Assembly: GCA_013042375.1 (NCBI GenBank)
Contig: JABDQH010000015.1
Span: 1-64,000 of the forward strand
Length of the DNA: 64,000 bases
DNA from: Woeseiaceae bacterium
GTDB taxonomy: Bacteria; Pseudomonadota; Gammaproteobacteria; Steroidobacterales; Woeseiaceae
Direction: 5' to 3'
Part shown: in pieces, positions 7,084 through 16,329 of the stretch
Layout: each line of letters opens with the position of its first letter
Position numbering within the stretch: the stretch's first letter is position 1
The notes under the pieces: model-generated
What the model was told of the DNA's origin: nothing
The model's database searches: none
Seen by the model: the letters and a program-made list of their open reading frames with translations, nothing else
Made by a program: the position numbers and the translations under genes

Positions 7084-7545
7084 TCAGGTGGCCGGATAGA
7101 TCCTGTAGTGGTACTCGGGCACCACGACGTTGTATGTCGGCTGCAGGTACATGACGATATCGATGAGTTCCTGGACGGTCATATGCGAATTATAGATGTA
7201 CATGTTCGATTCGCCGTCCTCGGAAACGATTTCTTTCGCCATGCTCGGTGAAATCCTGTGCGACGGGTTGATAATGGAGGTTACGAGATCACCGTAAGTT
7301 TGCACTTTGGCGACCTTGCCGCCCAGTTCGAAGTAGGGCTGATCCTGCGCCGCGATCTCCGGCAATTCCTCACCGGCGATCGTATGGCATTGGTGGCATT
7401 GCAGGACGAGAAACGCCTCGCGACCCGCCTCGACATCCCCGTCGGGGAGCCGGAACCCCTTTTCCGACATCCGAACCTCGTTGTCACACGCAGTCAATGT
7501 GACGAGGCATCCCAACAGAACCGCACACGCATATCCTGCTCTCAT
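7084..7545 (-). CDS. Small cytochrome c lipoprotein
   Basis: The 153-aa protein has a lipoprotein signal (MRAGYACAVLLGCLVTLTAC, modified Cys20) and one haem site CHQCH (Cys50, Cys53, His54) inside EAGREAFLVLQ. Candidate distal ligands are Met residues in SPSMAKEI or YNSHMTVQEL. It should carry electrons in the periplasm while anchored to a membrane. It is the first gene of a two-gene operon with the CotH-like protein (1-nt gap). No oxidase or dehydrogenase partner lies adjacent on this strand. Confidence 0.8.
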   Translation of the reverse strand: MRAGYACAVLLGCLVTLTACDNEVRMSEKGFRLPDGDVEAGREAFLVLQCHQCHTIAGEELPEIAAQDQPYFELGGKVAKVQTYGDLVTSIINPSHRISPSMAKEIVSEDGESNMYIYNSHMTVQELIDIVMYLQPTYNVVVPEYHYRIYPAT

Positions 7546-7632
7546 GACAAGCCTCCTTGTACAGCCGGCTCGTCATAAACATAGCGCGTGGAGCGCTACG
7601 TGAAAATAAGGGATATGTGCAGGTAAACGTTG

Positions 7633-8013
7633 TTATTCGGGATGTACGACGCCCGGAGGATCGACGTGCGGCAGGCGGAGTTCCACCTCTTCAGTGAGAT
7701 GCTCCGCGTTGCGAATCCAGCTGCAGGTCTCGCAGGTGCACGTCGTTTCATTGTGACGCAGGTGCTTATGTAAAGACTCGACGAAGAGGATTCCTTCGCG
7801 AAGAGAAGCGCTGAGGGCCGCTTCCGGGGCTTCGTTGAGTTTCTGGAAGTCCTCGACGCAGTGTTCCCAGCCGCAATTGCCCGAACCGTCACAATGATGG
7901 CAGCGTTCGCCCGTCGCTTCGTACAGGTTTTTATGCTTGTAGTTGCCGTCTTCGATGAGTTCTTCGAGCATCTTGCGGGGGTACAGCAGCGCTTCTATGA
8001 GTTGTTGTCGCAT
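7633..8013 (-). CDS. Cysteine-rich conserved hypothetical protein (126 aa)
   Basis: The 126-aa cytoplasmic-looking protein has two cysteine clusters: RCHHCDGSGNCGWEHC near residues 38-53 and CTCETCSWIRN near residues 93-103. The spacing suggests zinc or iron-sulfur binding. It starts at ATG 8013 behind a good ribosome-binding site (GAAAGGAG). There is no signal peptide or membrane segment. It stands alone, in the same direction as its neighbours, with an 87-nt gap to the cytochrome gene and about 170 nt of non-coding sequence upstream in which I see no other feature. I do not recognise the family. Confidence 0.65.
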   Translation of the reverse strand: MRQQLIEALLYPRKMLEELIEDGNYKHKNLYEATGERCHHCDGSGNCGWEHCVEDFQKLNEAPEAALSASLREGILFVESLHKHLRHNETTCTCETCSWIRNAEHLTEEVELRLPHVDPPGVVHPE

Positions 8014-8181
8014 TGGCGTTCTCCTTTCAACTGCAACTCCATACTAGGCTTATCGGGTGATGACCTCAACCGGACATAAGCCTTTGAGACATATGTAATT
8101 TCCACAAGCTACCTCGCATGGGGGGTGTTCGGGATAAGGCTGCTGACGATACTGCGGGCTGCAGGAAATGCCGGGCATGGG

Positions 8182-9477
8182 TCATGGTGTTCCCCGGCTG
8201 ACCTGGACGCCGGGCGTCGTGAAAACGGCTGCCAGCCCGCCGCCGTCGGTACGGAAATTCGTGGTCTGCCCGCGATAGAGGCGGGCGCCGATCAGTTGAA
8301 TACTGCCCCTGTAGGTGTAGCAGCGCACGTCGAGTTTCAATGCGCGATCCCCTCGCTCGAGCAGGACGAGGCGTTCGCTGGGAGCGACTGATTGCTGGGC
8401 GACGTAGTCTGCGGGGAGTATCGACTCCCATTTGCGTCGTGTCAGCTTGGCGCCACTGTAGGTGCCGCGGCTCCCGAAACCGCTGGCAGGCTTGAAATAC
8501 AGTTGCCTGCGTCGCGTCCAGAGTTCGCCTGCGTTGTCCTGAGTCACCCGCTCGGTGCGCGGCACGCCGGCTGTTAGCGTACTGATCATCGCCGCATCGG
8601 TCCCGAGCGCCTGCAATTTTCTCGCATCGCTGAATACGGCCAGGTTGCGTTTGTTAGCCAACAATGCGTGCGTGTGCGGGCCCGGCGTAATCACGGCAGC
8701 ATCGTCACGGAATGCGTCACGCAGCGCCGCGCATGCGGGCGTTTCGAGATAGAAGTCGGTCAGGCGGTTGTAGACGAGGTCGATTGGACCGTGGGGCGCG
8801 CGCAGCACGCCGCCCTCGAGGGACAATGCGTCGGGTTCCGCGACGATGGTGTCGATGCCGCGCTGCTCGAACATGCGCTCGAACAGGCGGAATTCGGGGC
8901 TAAGGTACTGGCCGTCAGGATCCTCGTCGACGATGGCGATCCGATTAAGGGTCCTGCCGGGTGCCTGTGCCCGAAGCTCCTCCCGAAACATCTCGACGAA
9001 CGAGGACTCGAGTGCCTGGGCATCGACACGGCCTGTCACGAAATTCTCGACGCCCGCACAGCAGGCCTGTTGCGCATCCGCGAGGTGCATGAGCAGTAGT
9101 GCGCCTCCCGCATTCGTGTTGACTTCGATGAGGCGCGGGCCGTCGTTGGTCAGATGAAAATCGTAGCCGCAGTAAACGCCATGCGTACCCGGGTCGTGGC
9201 GCGCTATGTCAGGCGCCCGGCCGAGCGCTAAACTCCTGTAGCTATCGAGGGAAACGACATGCTCGATCGCGTCGATAATCGCCTGCATTCCCGCGATATG
9301 AGATCGCGACAGGAAAACCGGCGTATCCGCCAACAGGTGTGGATGGGTCTGTTGCAGGCGGGACCACGCGCCACGCTGCCCGAGGCGAGCATCGAAGCTG
9401 TCGCGTATCCGGTCGCCGTCGACCTTGATGCAGTGACAGCTTTGGTTCAGAACATCGGCAAGCGCTTCGTCGGTCAC
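8182..9477 (-). CDS. ATP-grasp-type ligase-like protein of unknown substrate
   Basis: The 431-aa protein contains YDFHLTNDGPRLIEVNTNAGG near residues 105-125. There the E-x-N-x-N metal and ATP loop is typical of ATP-grasp enzymes of the circularly permuted/glutathionylspermidine-synthase-like group. Later come LLANKRNLAVFSD, LYFKPASGFGSRGTYSG (a glycine-rich phosphate loop) and LLERGDRALKLDVRCYTYRG. Such enzymes join carboxylates to amines using ATP; the substrate is unknown. The gene ends in RGTP* at 8182 and starts 9 nt after the malic enzyme stop on the same strand, so the two may be cotranscribed. Confidence 0.65.
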   Translation of the reverse strand: MTDEALADVLNQSCHCIKVDGDRIRDSFDARLGQRGAWSRLQQTHPHLLADTPVFLSRSHIAGMQAIIDAIEHVVSLDSYRSLALGRAPDIARHDPGTHGVYCGYDFHLTNDGPRLIEVNTNAGGALLLMHLADAQQACCAGVENFVTGRVDAQALESSFVEMFREELRAQAPGRTLNRIAIVDEDPDGQYLSPEFRLFERMFEQRGIDTIVAEPDALSLEGGVLRAPHGPIDLVYNRLTDFYLETPACAALRDAFRDDAAVITPGPHTHALLANKRNLAVFSDARKLQALGTDAAMISTLTAGVPRTERVTQDNAGELWTRRRQLYFKPASGFGSRGTYSGAKLTRRKWESILPADYVAQQSVAPSERLVLLERGDRALKLDVRCYTYRGSIQLIGARLYRGQTTNFRTDGGGLAAVFTTPGVQVSRGTP

Positions 9478-9486
9478 ACCACGATG

Positions 9487-11160
9487 TTACACGTAGTGCG
9501 GATACACCGGGTGATACATGTGCGCATGGATATCCGCGAAAATATCGTCCGGGCGCGGCTTGTCGGTGTAGCCCTTATCGTACGCCATCGTCGCGACGTC
9601 TGCGGCGATCTTGGCCGAGACTTGACGAATGCGTGACAGCTTCGGGTAGACGCGTCCCAGCTGCAGATCGACTTCGGAAACCTGGTTTGCCAGCGAGTGG
9701 GCCGCGGCGAGGAACATCTCGTCGGTGACCACGCGTGAGCGACTCGCGATCACACCGAGCCCGACCGCCGGGAATATGTAGGCGTTGTTGCCTTGTCCCG
9801 GTACCAGTGTTTGCCCGCCCAGTTTGACCGGGTCGAACGGGCTGCCGCTGGCAAAGATGGCGCGGCCTTCGGTCCACGTGTAGGCCTGCTCGGCCGTGCA
9901 TTCCGCTTTCGACGTCGGGTTCGACAACGCAAAGATGATCGGCCGCTCGTTGAATTCGGCCATCGCCTCGACAATCTCCTTCGTGAATGTCTGCGGCTGC
10001 CCCGACAGGCCCAGCAGGGCGGTCGGCTGCAGAGTGCGCACCGCGTCCGCCAGGTTGTCGATATAGTCGTGCTCGTGGGCGTAGGGGAGCTTGTGCTCCG
10101 CGAGGTTGTCGCGGCCGGCGCAAACGAGGCCCCGGCTGTCCACGAACCAGCAGTGGCGGCGCGCCTCGCCCTCGGGGACGCCTTCTTCCCTGAGCGCGGC
10201 GACGAATACGTCGGCAATGCCGATGCCGGCTTCGCCGGCGCCGAGGAACAGGACCTTCTGGTCAGCCAGACGGCCGCCCGTAATCCGCAGCGACGCAATC
10301 AGGCCGGCGACGGCGACGCCGCCCGTGCCCTGGATGTCGTCGTCGAACAGGCAGGTATTGTCGCGGTATCTGTTGAGCAGGCGGAATGCGTTGGTGTTGC
10401 CGAAATCCTCGATCTGGATGAGGATGCCCGGAAATACCTCCTTGGCAGCGTTGATGAACTCATCGAAGAGTGCGTCATACTCTTCGCCGCGTGCCCGGCG
10501 TCTTTCGATACCGTTGTAAACGGGATCGTTGAGCAGCTGCTCGTTGTTCGTGCCTACGTCGAACATGATCGGCAGGCACTGAGTCGGCGGTATGCCCGCG
10601 CAGGCCGTATACAGTGACAGCTTGCCGATGGGAATGCCCATGCCGCCGGCACCGAGGTCGCCGAGCCCGAGTATGCGCTCACCGTCGGTCACGACGATGA
10701 TGCGGGCTTCCTTGTGCGGCCAGTTCTGCAGGAGCTCTTTGATGCGGCCCTTGTCATGCAACGAAACGTACATCCCGCGCGGCTTGCGAAAAATGTGCTG
10801 GAACTCCTGGCACGCCTTGCCCACGGTCGGTGTGTAGATGAGCGGCATCATCTCCTCGATGTTATTCATGATGACGCGGTAATAGAGGTTCTCATTGCGG
10901 TCCTGTAACGCGATCAGGTACAGGTATTTCTCGAGGTCTGTTTCCTTCTCCCGGATGTTGGCCAGGACGCGTAGCTCCTGCTCGGCCATCGAGTGCACGC
11001 GGGCCGGGAGCAGCCCCCTTAGTCCGAGCGCTTCGCGCTCGTCCTCGGTGAATGCGGTGCCCTTGTTGCGAACCGGATCGTGCAGGATCTTGACGCCCCG
11101 CGGCAGTTCCGCAGGGTCTTGATCGGTATGGGATTTTTCCCTCAACTCGGCAACTGACAT
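9487..11160 (-). CDS. maeA: NAD-dependent malic enzyme
   Basis: The 557-aa protein is close to the 565 aa of E. coli MaeA. It shows IYTPTVGKACQEFQHIF near the active site, VVTDGERILGLGDLGAGGMG, the metal-binding EDFGNTNAFRLL and CLFDDDIQGTGGVAVAG blocks, the NAD-binding LFLGAGEAGIGIA, and the late FALSNPTSKAECTAEQA. It oxidatively decarboxylates malate to pyruvate and CO2 in the cytoplasm with reduction of NAD. In this window the pyruvate could feed either PDH (39-45 kb) or the two pyruvate:ferredoxin oxidoreductases (17-26 kb). The ATG at 11160 has GGAGGTCGCC just upstream. Confidence 0.95.
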   Translation of the reverse strand: MSVAELREKSHTDQDPAELPRGVKILHDPVRNKGTAFTEDEREALGLRGLLPARVHSMAEQELRVLANIREKETDLEKYLYLIALQDRNENLYYRVIMNNIEEMMPLIYTPTVGKACQEFQHIFRKPRGMYVSLHDKGRIKELLQNWPHKEARIIVVTDGERILGLGDLGAGGMGIPIGKLSLYTACAGIPPTQCLPIMFDVGTNNEQLLNDPVYNGIERRRARGEEYDALFDEFINAAKEVFPGILIQIEDFGNTNAFRLLNRYRDNTCLFDDDIQGTGGVAVAGLIASLRITGGRLADQKVLFLGAGEAGIGIADVFVAALREEGVPEGEARRHCWFVDSRGLVCAGRDNLAEHKLPYAHEHDYIDNLADAVRTLQPTALLGLSGQPQTFTKEIVEAMAEFNERPIIFALSNPTSKAECTAEQAYTWTEGRAIFASGSPFDPVKLGGQTLVPGQGNNAYIFPAVGLGVIASRSRVVTDEMFLAAAHSLANQVSEVDLQLGRVYPKLSRIRQVSAKIAADVATMAYDKGYTDKPRPDDIFADIHAHMYHPVYPHYV

Positions 11161-11338
11161 GGCGACCTCCGACGCAGCATTTCGAAGGTGAAATTACGCC
11201 GATTGGCGCGGATTCCAATACGGGTTTGACGCAGGAAACCGGGTGCTGATCACCGTGCGAAACACCGCTAGGTAGAACAACGTATCGGCGGCCATTGGTG
11301 CTGCGGCTAGCATGACCGCACCGGCGCAAGGAATAGAA

Positions 11339-12658
11339 ATGCGCAAGAAGATCATCATCATGGGTGCGGCCGGCAGGGACTTTCACGTATTCAATTGCCT
11401 GTATCGCGACAATCCCGGCATTGAAGTCATCGCGTTTACCGCGACACAGATTCCGCACATCGAAGACCGCCGCTATCCGGCAGTGCTCGCCGGAGCGTTA
11501 TACGCCGACGGCGTGCCCATAGTGCCTGAGGACGAACTCGAGCGGCTCCTCGATGAGCGCGATGTCGACGAGGTCGTGTTCGCGTACTCCGACGTCAGCA
11601 TCGAACTCGTCGAGGCGCAGCGGCGCAGGGTCGTGGACAAGGGCGTCGCATTCAGTACCTTCGATATCGATGGCACGATGCTCACCTCGCAGCGCCCCGT
11701 GATAGCCGTTACGGCGGTGCGTACGGGTTGCGGCAAGAGCCAGGTGTCGCGCCGCATCACGGATATCCTGCGTGAATTCGGCCTTACGACCGTCGTGATC
11801 CGGCACCCGATGCCATACGGTGACCTCGCCCGGCAGCAAGTGCAGCGCTTTGCGAGCTATGCGGATTTAAAGACCCATGACTGTTCGATCGAGGAACGCG
11901 AGGAATACGAGCCGCACATCGCAAACGGCGCGATCGTCTACGCGGGAACCGACTACCAGGCCATTTTCGAGACGGCTGAAAAGGAGGCCGACGTCATCGT
12001 ATGGGACGGGGGCAATAACGATACGCCCTTCGTGAAGCCCGACCTGTGGATTTGTGTCGCGGATCCGCACCGCGCCGGCCATGAACTGCAGTACTTTCCC
12101 GGCACCGTCAATTTCCAGCGCGCGGACCTGATCCTGATCGGCAAGGTCGGATACGCCGACGAGGCCAACATCGAACTCATCCGGACGCATGCCACGCGCG
12201 TGAATCCCGACGCACAGGTCATCCTGCGCAAGTCGCCGCTGTCAGTGCCTGATCCCGACGCGATTGCCAACAAGCGGGTCCTCGTGATCGAGGACGGGCC
12301 GACGACGACGCACGGCGGCATGCCCTTCGGCGCCGGCGTCCTTGCGGCGACGCAATACGGCGCATCGGAACTCGTCGATCCGCGCCCATACGCGGTCGGC
12401 GAAATCGCGGCGACCTTCGATGAGTATCCGGATATCGGCGATCTCCTGCCCGCCATGGGCTATGGCGAGTCACAGATCAGCGACCTCGAGGCGACGGTCA
12501 ATGCGACCGACTGTGACCTCGTGCTGGTCGCGACCCCGATCGACCTGACGCGCCTGATCGATATCGACAGGCCGTACATGCGCATCGGCTACAGCCTCGA
12601 GCCCGTCGACGGCGCGCTCGCAACGGCCGTGCGCAACGCGGTCGGATTGCGGGCTTAG
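11339..12658 (+). CDS. Cyclic 2,3-diphosphoglycerate synthetase-like P-loop protein
   Basis: Starting at the ATG at 11339 (AAGGAAT ribosome-binding site just before it), the 439-aa protein has an N-terminal dinucleotide-like segment (KKIIIMGAAGRDFHVFN). It continues with FAYSDVSIELVEAQRR, a P-loop VTAVRTGCGKSQVSR, and VVIRHPMPYGDL. Further downstream are VIVWDGGNNDTPF, DLILIGKVGYAD and VLVIEDGPTTTHGGMPFGAG. This is the layout of the cDPG-synthetase-like GTPase/ATPase family. That activity is known from thermophilic archaea; bacterial members are mostly uncharacterised, so the function here is open. It is divergent from malic enzyme and converges on a TPR gene whose stop codon it overlaps. Confidence 0.7.
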   Translation: MRKKIIIMGAAGRDFHVFNCLYRDNPGIEVIAFTATQIPHIEDRRYPAVLAGALYADGVPIVPEDELERLLDERDVDEVVFAYSDVSIELVEAQRRRVVDKGVAFSTFDIDGTMLTSQRPVIAVTAVRTGCGKSQVSRRITDILREFGLTTVVIRHPMPYGDLARQQVQRFASYADLKTHDCSIEEREEYEPHIANGAIVYAGTDYQAIFETAEKEADVIVWDGGNNDTPFVKPDLWICVADPHRAGHELQYFPGTVNFQRADLILIGKVGYADEANIELIRTHATRVNPDAQVILRKSPLSVPDPDAIANKRVLVIEDGPTTTHGGMPFGAGVLAATQYGASELVDPRPYAVGEIAATFDEYPDIGDLLPAMGYGESQISDLEATVNATDCDLVLVATPIDLTRLIDIDRPYMRIGYSLEPVDGALATAVRNAVGLRA

Positions 12659-14862
12659 GGCGAGGCGTCCAGGTCGGCGAAGTAGGACCGGACGCTGTTC
12701 CGCAACGTGGCTTCTTCCTCTTCCCAGCGTCGCAAGGCGGCTTCGACGCGCGTATCCGCAACGATCTTTGCGAACTGCGGTTGCGCGAAAGTCTCTCGCC
12801 AGTCCAATTGGCTGGCAACGCTGTGTGAGAACACACGCTCGAGCGCGACGTCGATGGCCGCATCCGTCTCGCCCCGGACGACGAGGATGCCGAGATCAGT
12901 CTCCGGATTCTGCGTCGGGTCCACGCCCAACGACTCGGCTGCGCTGAGCAGCACATCCAGCCGTCGCAGGACTTCGGCTCGGGGCAGCGTGTGCAGCCAG
13001 GCGTCGAACGCGACGCCCTGGGCGCCGCGGAATTTCTGCGGCACATGCGCGGCGTCCACGTCGAAAATGCCGGGTCGCTGCTCGTCGATCCAGGCCATTT
13101 CTTCCTCGATGCGGCCGTTGCGGACGGCGGATCGGATCAGGTGCCGCACGGCACTGCCGAATGCGAAGCGTCGGTCCTGGATGTCGTCCTCGACGGCTCG
13201 CCTGGCGGCGGCGATGCTGGCTTCGGCGTCCCCGAGGCTCCTCGCTCGCTGGATTTCAATCTGGTAGGCGACCTCGCTCGTCGGGCTCAGCGCCAGAACA
13301 CGCTCGCGAAAGGCGTCACCGACGTCCGTTAGTCCGAGCTGGTACAGGAAGATCGCCAGGATTCCAGGCAGCTCGTGATCGCGTGGATCGACGTCGATCG
13401 CTTTCATGAACTGCCTGACGAATTCCGTGCCATCGCCGGTCTGCATCGCGATCACGCCGAGATTGGTGTAGGCGTTCGGCTGCTTGGGCTCGATGTTGAG
13501 CGAAGTCTCCAGCGCGGCCCTGGCATCGTCCCAGCGCTCGAGTCGCAAATACGCTACGCCGAGCTCGTGGTGCAGCGTCGGGTTGAACGGGTCGAGCGAC
13601 AACGCGCCCTGCAGAAGCGGAGCGCTCTCCTCGAGGCGCTGCAGCATCGTGTAGGCGCGCACGAGCAGGATGCGCGGCTCGAGGGACGATGGCGCACTCG
13701 CGACGATGGCCTCGAGCGCTTCAACGAGGTCCGGTATTGCCATGGAGTCACCGTCGAAAGCGCGCGACAGCGCTGCTGCATACAGCGACAGGGACCGGGC
13801 GACCGGGTCGTCCGGGCTTTCGGCGAGCGCGCGGTCGGTGACAGCGGTGATCTCCCGGATGGCGGCATCCTGGTCCAGGAGCCCGGTCTCGAGCTGATGC
13901 AGGTAATTGCCCGCCAGCTCGGTCTTGGCGTCGGTGAAATCCGGATCGATGAGCAGCGCGCCCTTGAGCAGCTCTTCGGCGGCCTGCAGGCCGCCGTAGG
14001 AGTACTTCGCACGTTCCTTGCGCGCCTGGAGATACATATCGTACGCGTCGGGATCGCTGGTCGTGATCCCGGCGAGCCGGGTGTCGCCGCTATTGCCAAG
14101 CAACGAGGCCGACAGGGCGCTGCCAACCTTGGTTGCGATCTCGTCCTGGATAGCAAAAATGTCATCGAGCGTGCGGTCGTACACTTCGGACCAGACGTGG
14201 AAGCCATCGCTCGCGCGGATGAGCTGTGCGGTCACCCGGACCCGGTCATCGGCGCGCTGCACGCTGCCCTCGAGCACGTGGGCGACCCCGAGCGCGCGCG
14301 CGATGTCCTTGACGCTCTTGTTCTGTCCCTTGAACGCGAAGCTCGAGGTACGCGCGGCGACTTTCAACTCGGGTACCTGCGCGAGCATGTGAAGCAGGGT
14401 TTCGGTCAGGCCGTCCGAGAAATACTCGTTGTCGGCGTCGTCGGACATGTTGACGAAGGGCAGCACGGCCACGGACGTGGTGCCCGCGCTCTCGACACGG
14501 TTCTGGCCGTCCTCGGCCGCGTAGCGTGCGCTGAACAGCCCGACCAAGATGATCAGGACCACCGCCGAGGCAATCGTGATGCGGTCCACGCGTCGTGTGA
14601 TCCGCCGCTGCCCGGCGTGCTCCCTGTCGACTTCGTGGTCGCGCTTGATGCCGTCCGGCGTAATCTCGTAAAACCACGCCAGGACGATGGCCGGCAGGAA
14701 CCCGAAAGCAAAAATCAGGATGACAGCCCGCGACGCCCAGTCCGGCGCGCCGAGCGTGGGAAGAATCGTCGTCAATACCTCGGTCAGCAGCCAACCCACC
14801 ACGAGGTAGGCGGCAGCCACGCGAAACACATTGCGGTGCCGGAATTCGGCTACGAGGGACAT
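12655..14862 (-). CDS. Membrane-anchored TolB-like domain protein with TPR repeats
   Basis: The 735-aa protein has three hydrophobic N-terminal segments (about residues 12-32, 42-62 and 93-115). A TolB/FlgO-like domain follows, beginning SVAVLPFVNMSDD then NEYFSDGLTETLLHMLAQ and GVAHVLEGSVQRADDRVRVT. The C-terminal half has TPR-like helices (LEESAPLLQGALSLDPFNP, ALETSLNIEPKQPNAYTNLG). This architecture is shared with CadC-like and adenylate-cyclase-associated proteins, but no DNA-binding or cyclase domain is present. It is likely an inner-membrane scaffold or sensor of unknown ligand. Its stop codon overlaps that of the convergent gene. Confidence 0.7.
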   Translation of the reverse strand: MSLVAEFRHRNVFRVAAAYLVVGWLLTEVLTTILPTLGAPDWASRAVILIFAFGFLPAIVLAWFYEITPDGIKRDHEVDREHAGQRRITRRVDRITIASAVVLIILVGLFSARYAAEDGQNRVESAGTTSVAVLPFVNMSDDADNEYFSDGLTETLLHMLAQVPELKVAARTSSFAFKGQNKSVKDIARALGVAHVLEGSVQRADDRVRVTAQLIRASDGFHVWSEVYDRTLDDIFAIQDEIATKVGSALSASLLGNSGDTRLAGITTSDPDAYDMYLQARKERAKYSYGGLQAAEELLKGALLIDPDFTDAKTELAGNYLHQLETGLLDQDAAIREITAVTDRALAESPDDPVARSLSLYAAALSRAFDGDSMAIPDLVEALEAIVASAPSSLEPRILLVRAYTMLQRLEESAPLLQGALSLDPFNPTLHHELGVAYLRLERWDDARAALETSLNIEPKQPNAYTNLGVIAMQTGDGTEFVRQFMKAIDVDPRDHELPGILAIFLYQLGLTDVGDAFRERVLALSPTSEVAYQIEIQRARSLGDAEASIAAARRAVEDDIQDRRFAFGSAVRHLIRSAVRNGRIEEEMAWIDEQRPGIFDVDAAHVPQKFRGAQGVAFDAWLHTLPRAEVLRRLDVLLSAAESLGVDPTQNPETDLGILVVRGETDAAIDVALERVFSHSVASQLDWRETFAQPQFAKIVADTRVEAALRRWEEEEATLRNSVRSYFADLDASP

Positions 14863-14934
14863 TCGAGAACTCCGTACCCTGCCAGAGGGTTACAGATTAC
14901 ACGATCTTTAGATGCGCGAATGCCCGTGAAGGTT

Positions 14935-16329
14935 TCAGCGTGCGGCCAGATCGTCGTGGATCTCGGCGGCCGCATTCTTGCCGGCACCGGCCGCGAGGAT
15001 GACGGTGGCCGCCCCGGTCACGGCATCACCGCCGGCAAATACGTGCTCGCGCGAGGTTTCGGACGATCCGTCGCTGACGACGAGGCAGCCCCACTTGTTC
15101 GATTTCAGCCCTTCGGTCGTCTGCAGCAGCAGCGGGTTCGGCCGGTTGCCGATCGAGAGAACCACGTTGTCGACCGGGATGACGAACTCGGATCCCTCGA
15201 TCGGGATCGGACGCGCGCGTCCCGATGCGTCGGGCTCGCCGAGCTCCATGCGCACGCACTTGAGGCCCGTCACCCAGCCCTCGTCATCACCGAGAACCTC
15301 GATCGGGTTGGTAAGCCAGTGGAACTCCACGCCTTCCTCGATCGCGTGCTGGTGTTCCTCGACGCGAGCCGTCATCTCCTGGTCGCTGCGGCGATACACG
15401 ATCAATCCGTGTTCCGCCCCGACGCGTAGCGCCGTGCGTACCGTATCCATGGCGGTATTGCCGGCGCCGATGACGGCCACGCGTTTGCCGACCATGACCG
15501 GCGTGTCGGCGTTCGGAAAATCGTTGGCGCGCATCAGGTTGACGCGCGTCAGGAACTCGTTGGCCGAGTAGACGCCGTTGAGGTTTTCGCCCGGGATACC
15601 CATGAAGCTGGGCAGTCCGGCGCCCGTGCCGATGAACACGGCCTTGAACCCCATCTCGCCCATCAGTTGGTCCATCGTGATGGTCTTGCCGATGATCATG
15701 TTGCACTGGATCTCGACGCCGAGTCTCTGCAGCTGCTCGATCTCCCAGTCGAGCACGTCCTTGGGAAGGCGGAACTCGGGGATGCCGTAACGCAGGACGC
15801 CGCCCGGCGCATGCAGGGCCTCGAATATCGTTACCGGGTAGCCGAGGCGCGCCAGTTCGCCCGCACACACCAGCCCGGCCGGCCCCGAACCGATGACCGC
15901 GACTTTTTCGTCGCGATGCAGGTTGGCCGTGATCTCGATATCGGTTTGTTCCATCTCCCAGTCGGCGACGAAGCGCTCGAGGTAGCCAATCGCGACGGGC
16001 TTGAAACGGATGCCCACGGAGCACTGCTCTTCGCACTGGACCTCCTGCGGGCAGACGCGGCCGCACACGGCCGGCAGCGGGTTCGACGAGCGCAGGACCT
16101 CGGCGGCCGCGCGCATGTCGCCCTTGGCGATTTCGTGAATGAACTCGGGGATCGGCACGCGCACCGGGCATCCGTCGATGCAGACTGCGTCCTGGCAGCG
16201 CAGGCACCGTTCGGCCTCGAACTGCGCATGGGCAATGCCGTAACCTTCGTTGACTTCCCCGAAGTCGTGCGAGCGGAGCACCGCGTCGCGCTCGGGCATC
16301 GGTGTCTTCTGGACTCGTTTTACCGGCAT
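14935..16329 (-). CDS. NfnB/GltD-type NAD(P)H-dependent Fe-S flavoprotein
   Basis: Starting at MPVKRVQKTPMPERD (ATG 16329, which shares one base with the preceding TGA), the 464-aa protein has the GltD-type N-terminal cysteine set: ERCLRCQDAVCIDGCP, then VCGRVCPQEVQCEEQCSVG. Next are an FAD GxGxxG site (VAVIGSGPAGLVCAGEL) and an NAD(P) site (VAVIGAGNTAMDTVRTALR). In Thermotoga and clostridia this subunit with NfnA forms the electron-bifurcating ferredoxin:NADP transhydrogenase. The same fold also serves as the glutamate synthase small subunit. The adjacent NfnA-like gene and the ferredoxin oxidoreductase genes upstream favour the Nfn role over glutamate synthesis. The ATG 30 nt further upstream is less likely. 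Confidence 0.8.
   Translation of the reverse strand: MPVKRVQKTPMPERDAVLRSHDFGEVNEGYGIAHAQFEAERCLRCQDAVCIDGCPVRVPIPEFIHEIAKGDMRAAAEVLRSSNPLPAVCGRVCPQEVQCEEQCSVGIRFKPVAIGYLERFVADWEMEQTDIEITANLHRDEKVAVIGSGPAGLVCAGELARLGYPVTIFEALHAPGGVLRYGIPEFRLPKDVLDWEIEQLQRLGVEIQCNMIIGKTITMDQLMGEMGFKAVFIGTGAGLPSFMGIPGENLNGVYSANEFLTRVNLMRANDFPNADTPVMVGKRVAVIGAGNTAMDTVRTALRVGAEHGLIVYRRSDQEMTARVEEHQHAIEEGVEFHWLTNPIEVLGDDEGWVTGLKCVRMELGEPDASGRARPIPIEGSEFVIPVDNVVLSIGNRPNPLLLQTTEGLKSNKWGCLVVSDGSSETSREHVFAGGDAVTGAATVILAAGAGKNAAAEIHDDLAAR

Noticed and set aside
13375-15429. Long plus-strand open frame (684 codons) opposite the TPR and NfnB-like genes
   Set aside because: It is the antisense of two well-supported genes, has Arg/Val/His-rich composition without family motifs, and spans their intergenic gap. 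It is a GC-driven shadow frame.
14935-16329. Glutamate synthase small subunit (GltD) annotation
   Set aside because: No GltB is nearby, and coupling to an NfnA-like subunit and PorAB/PorGD fits an Nfn-type role better. The alternative is kept as a caveat.
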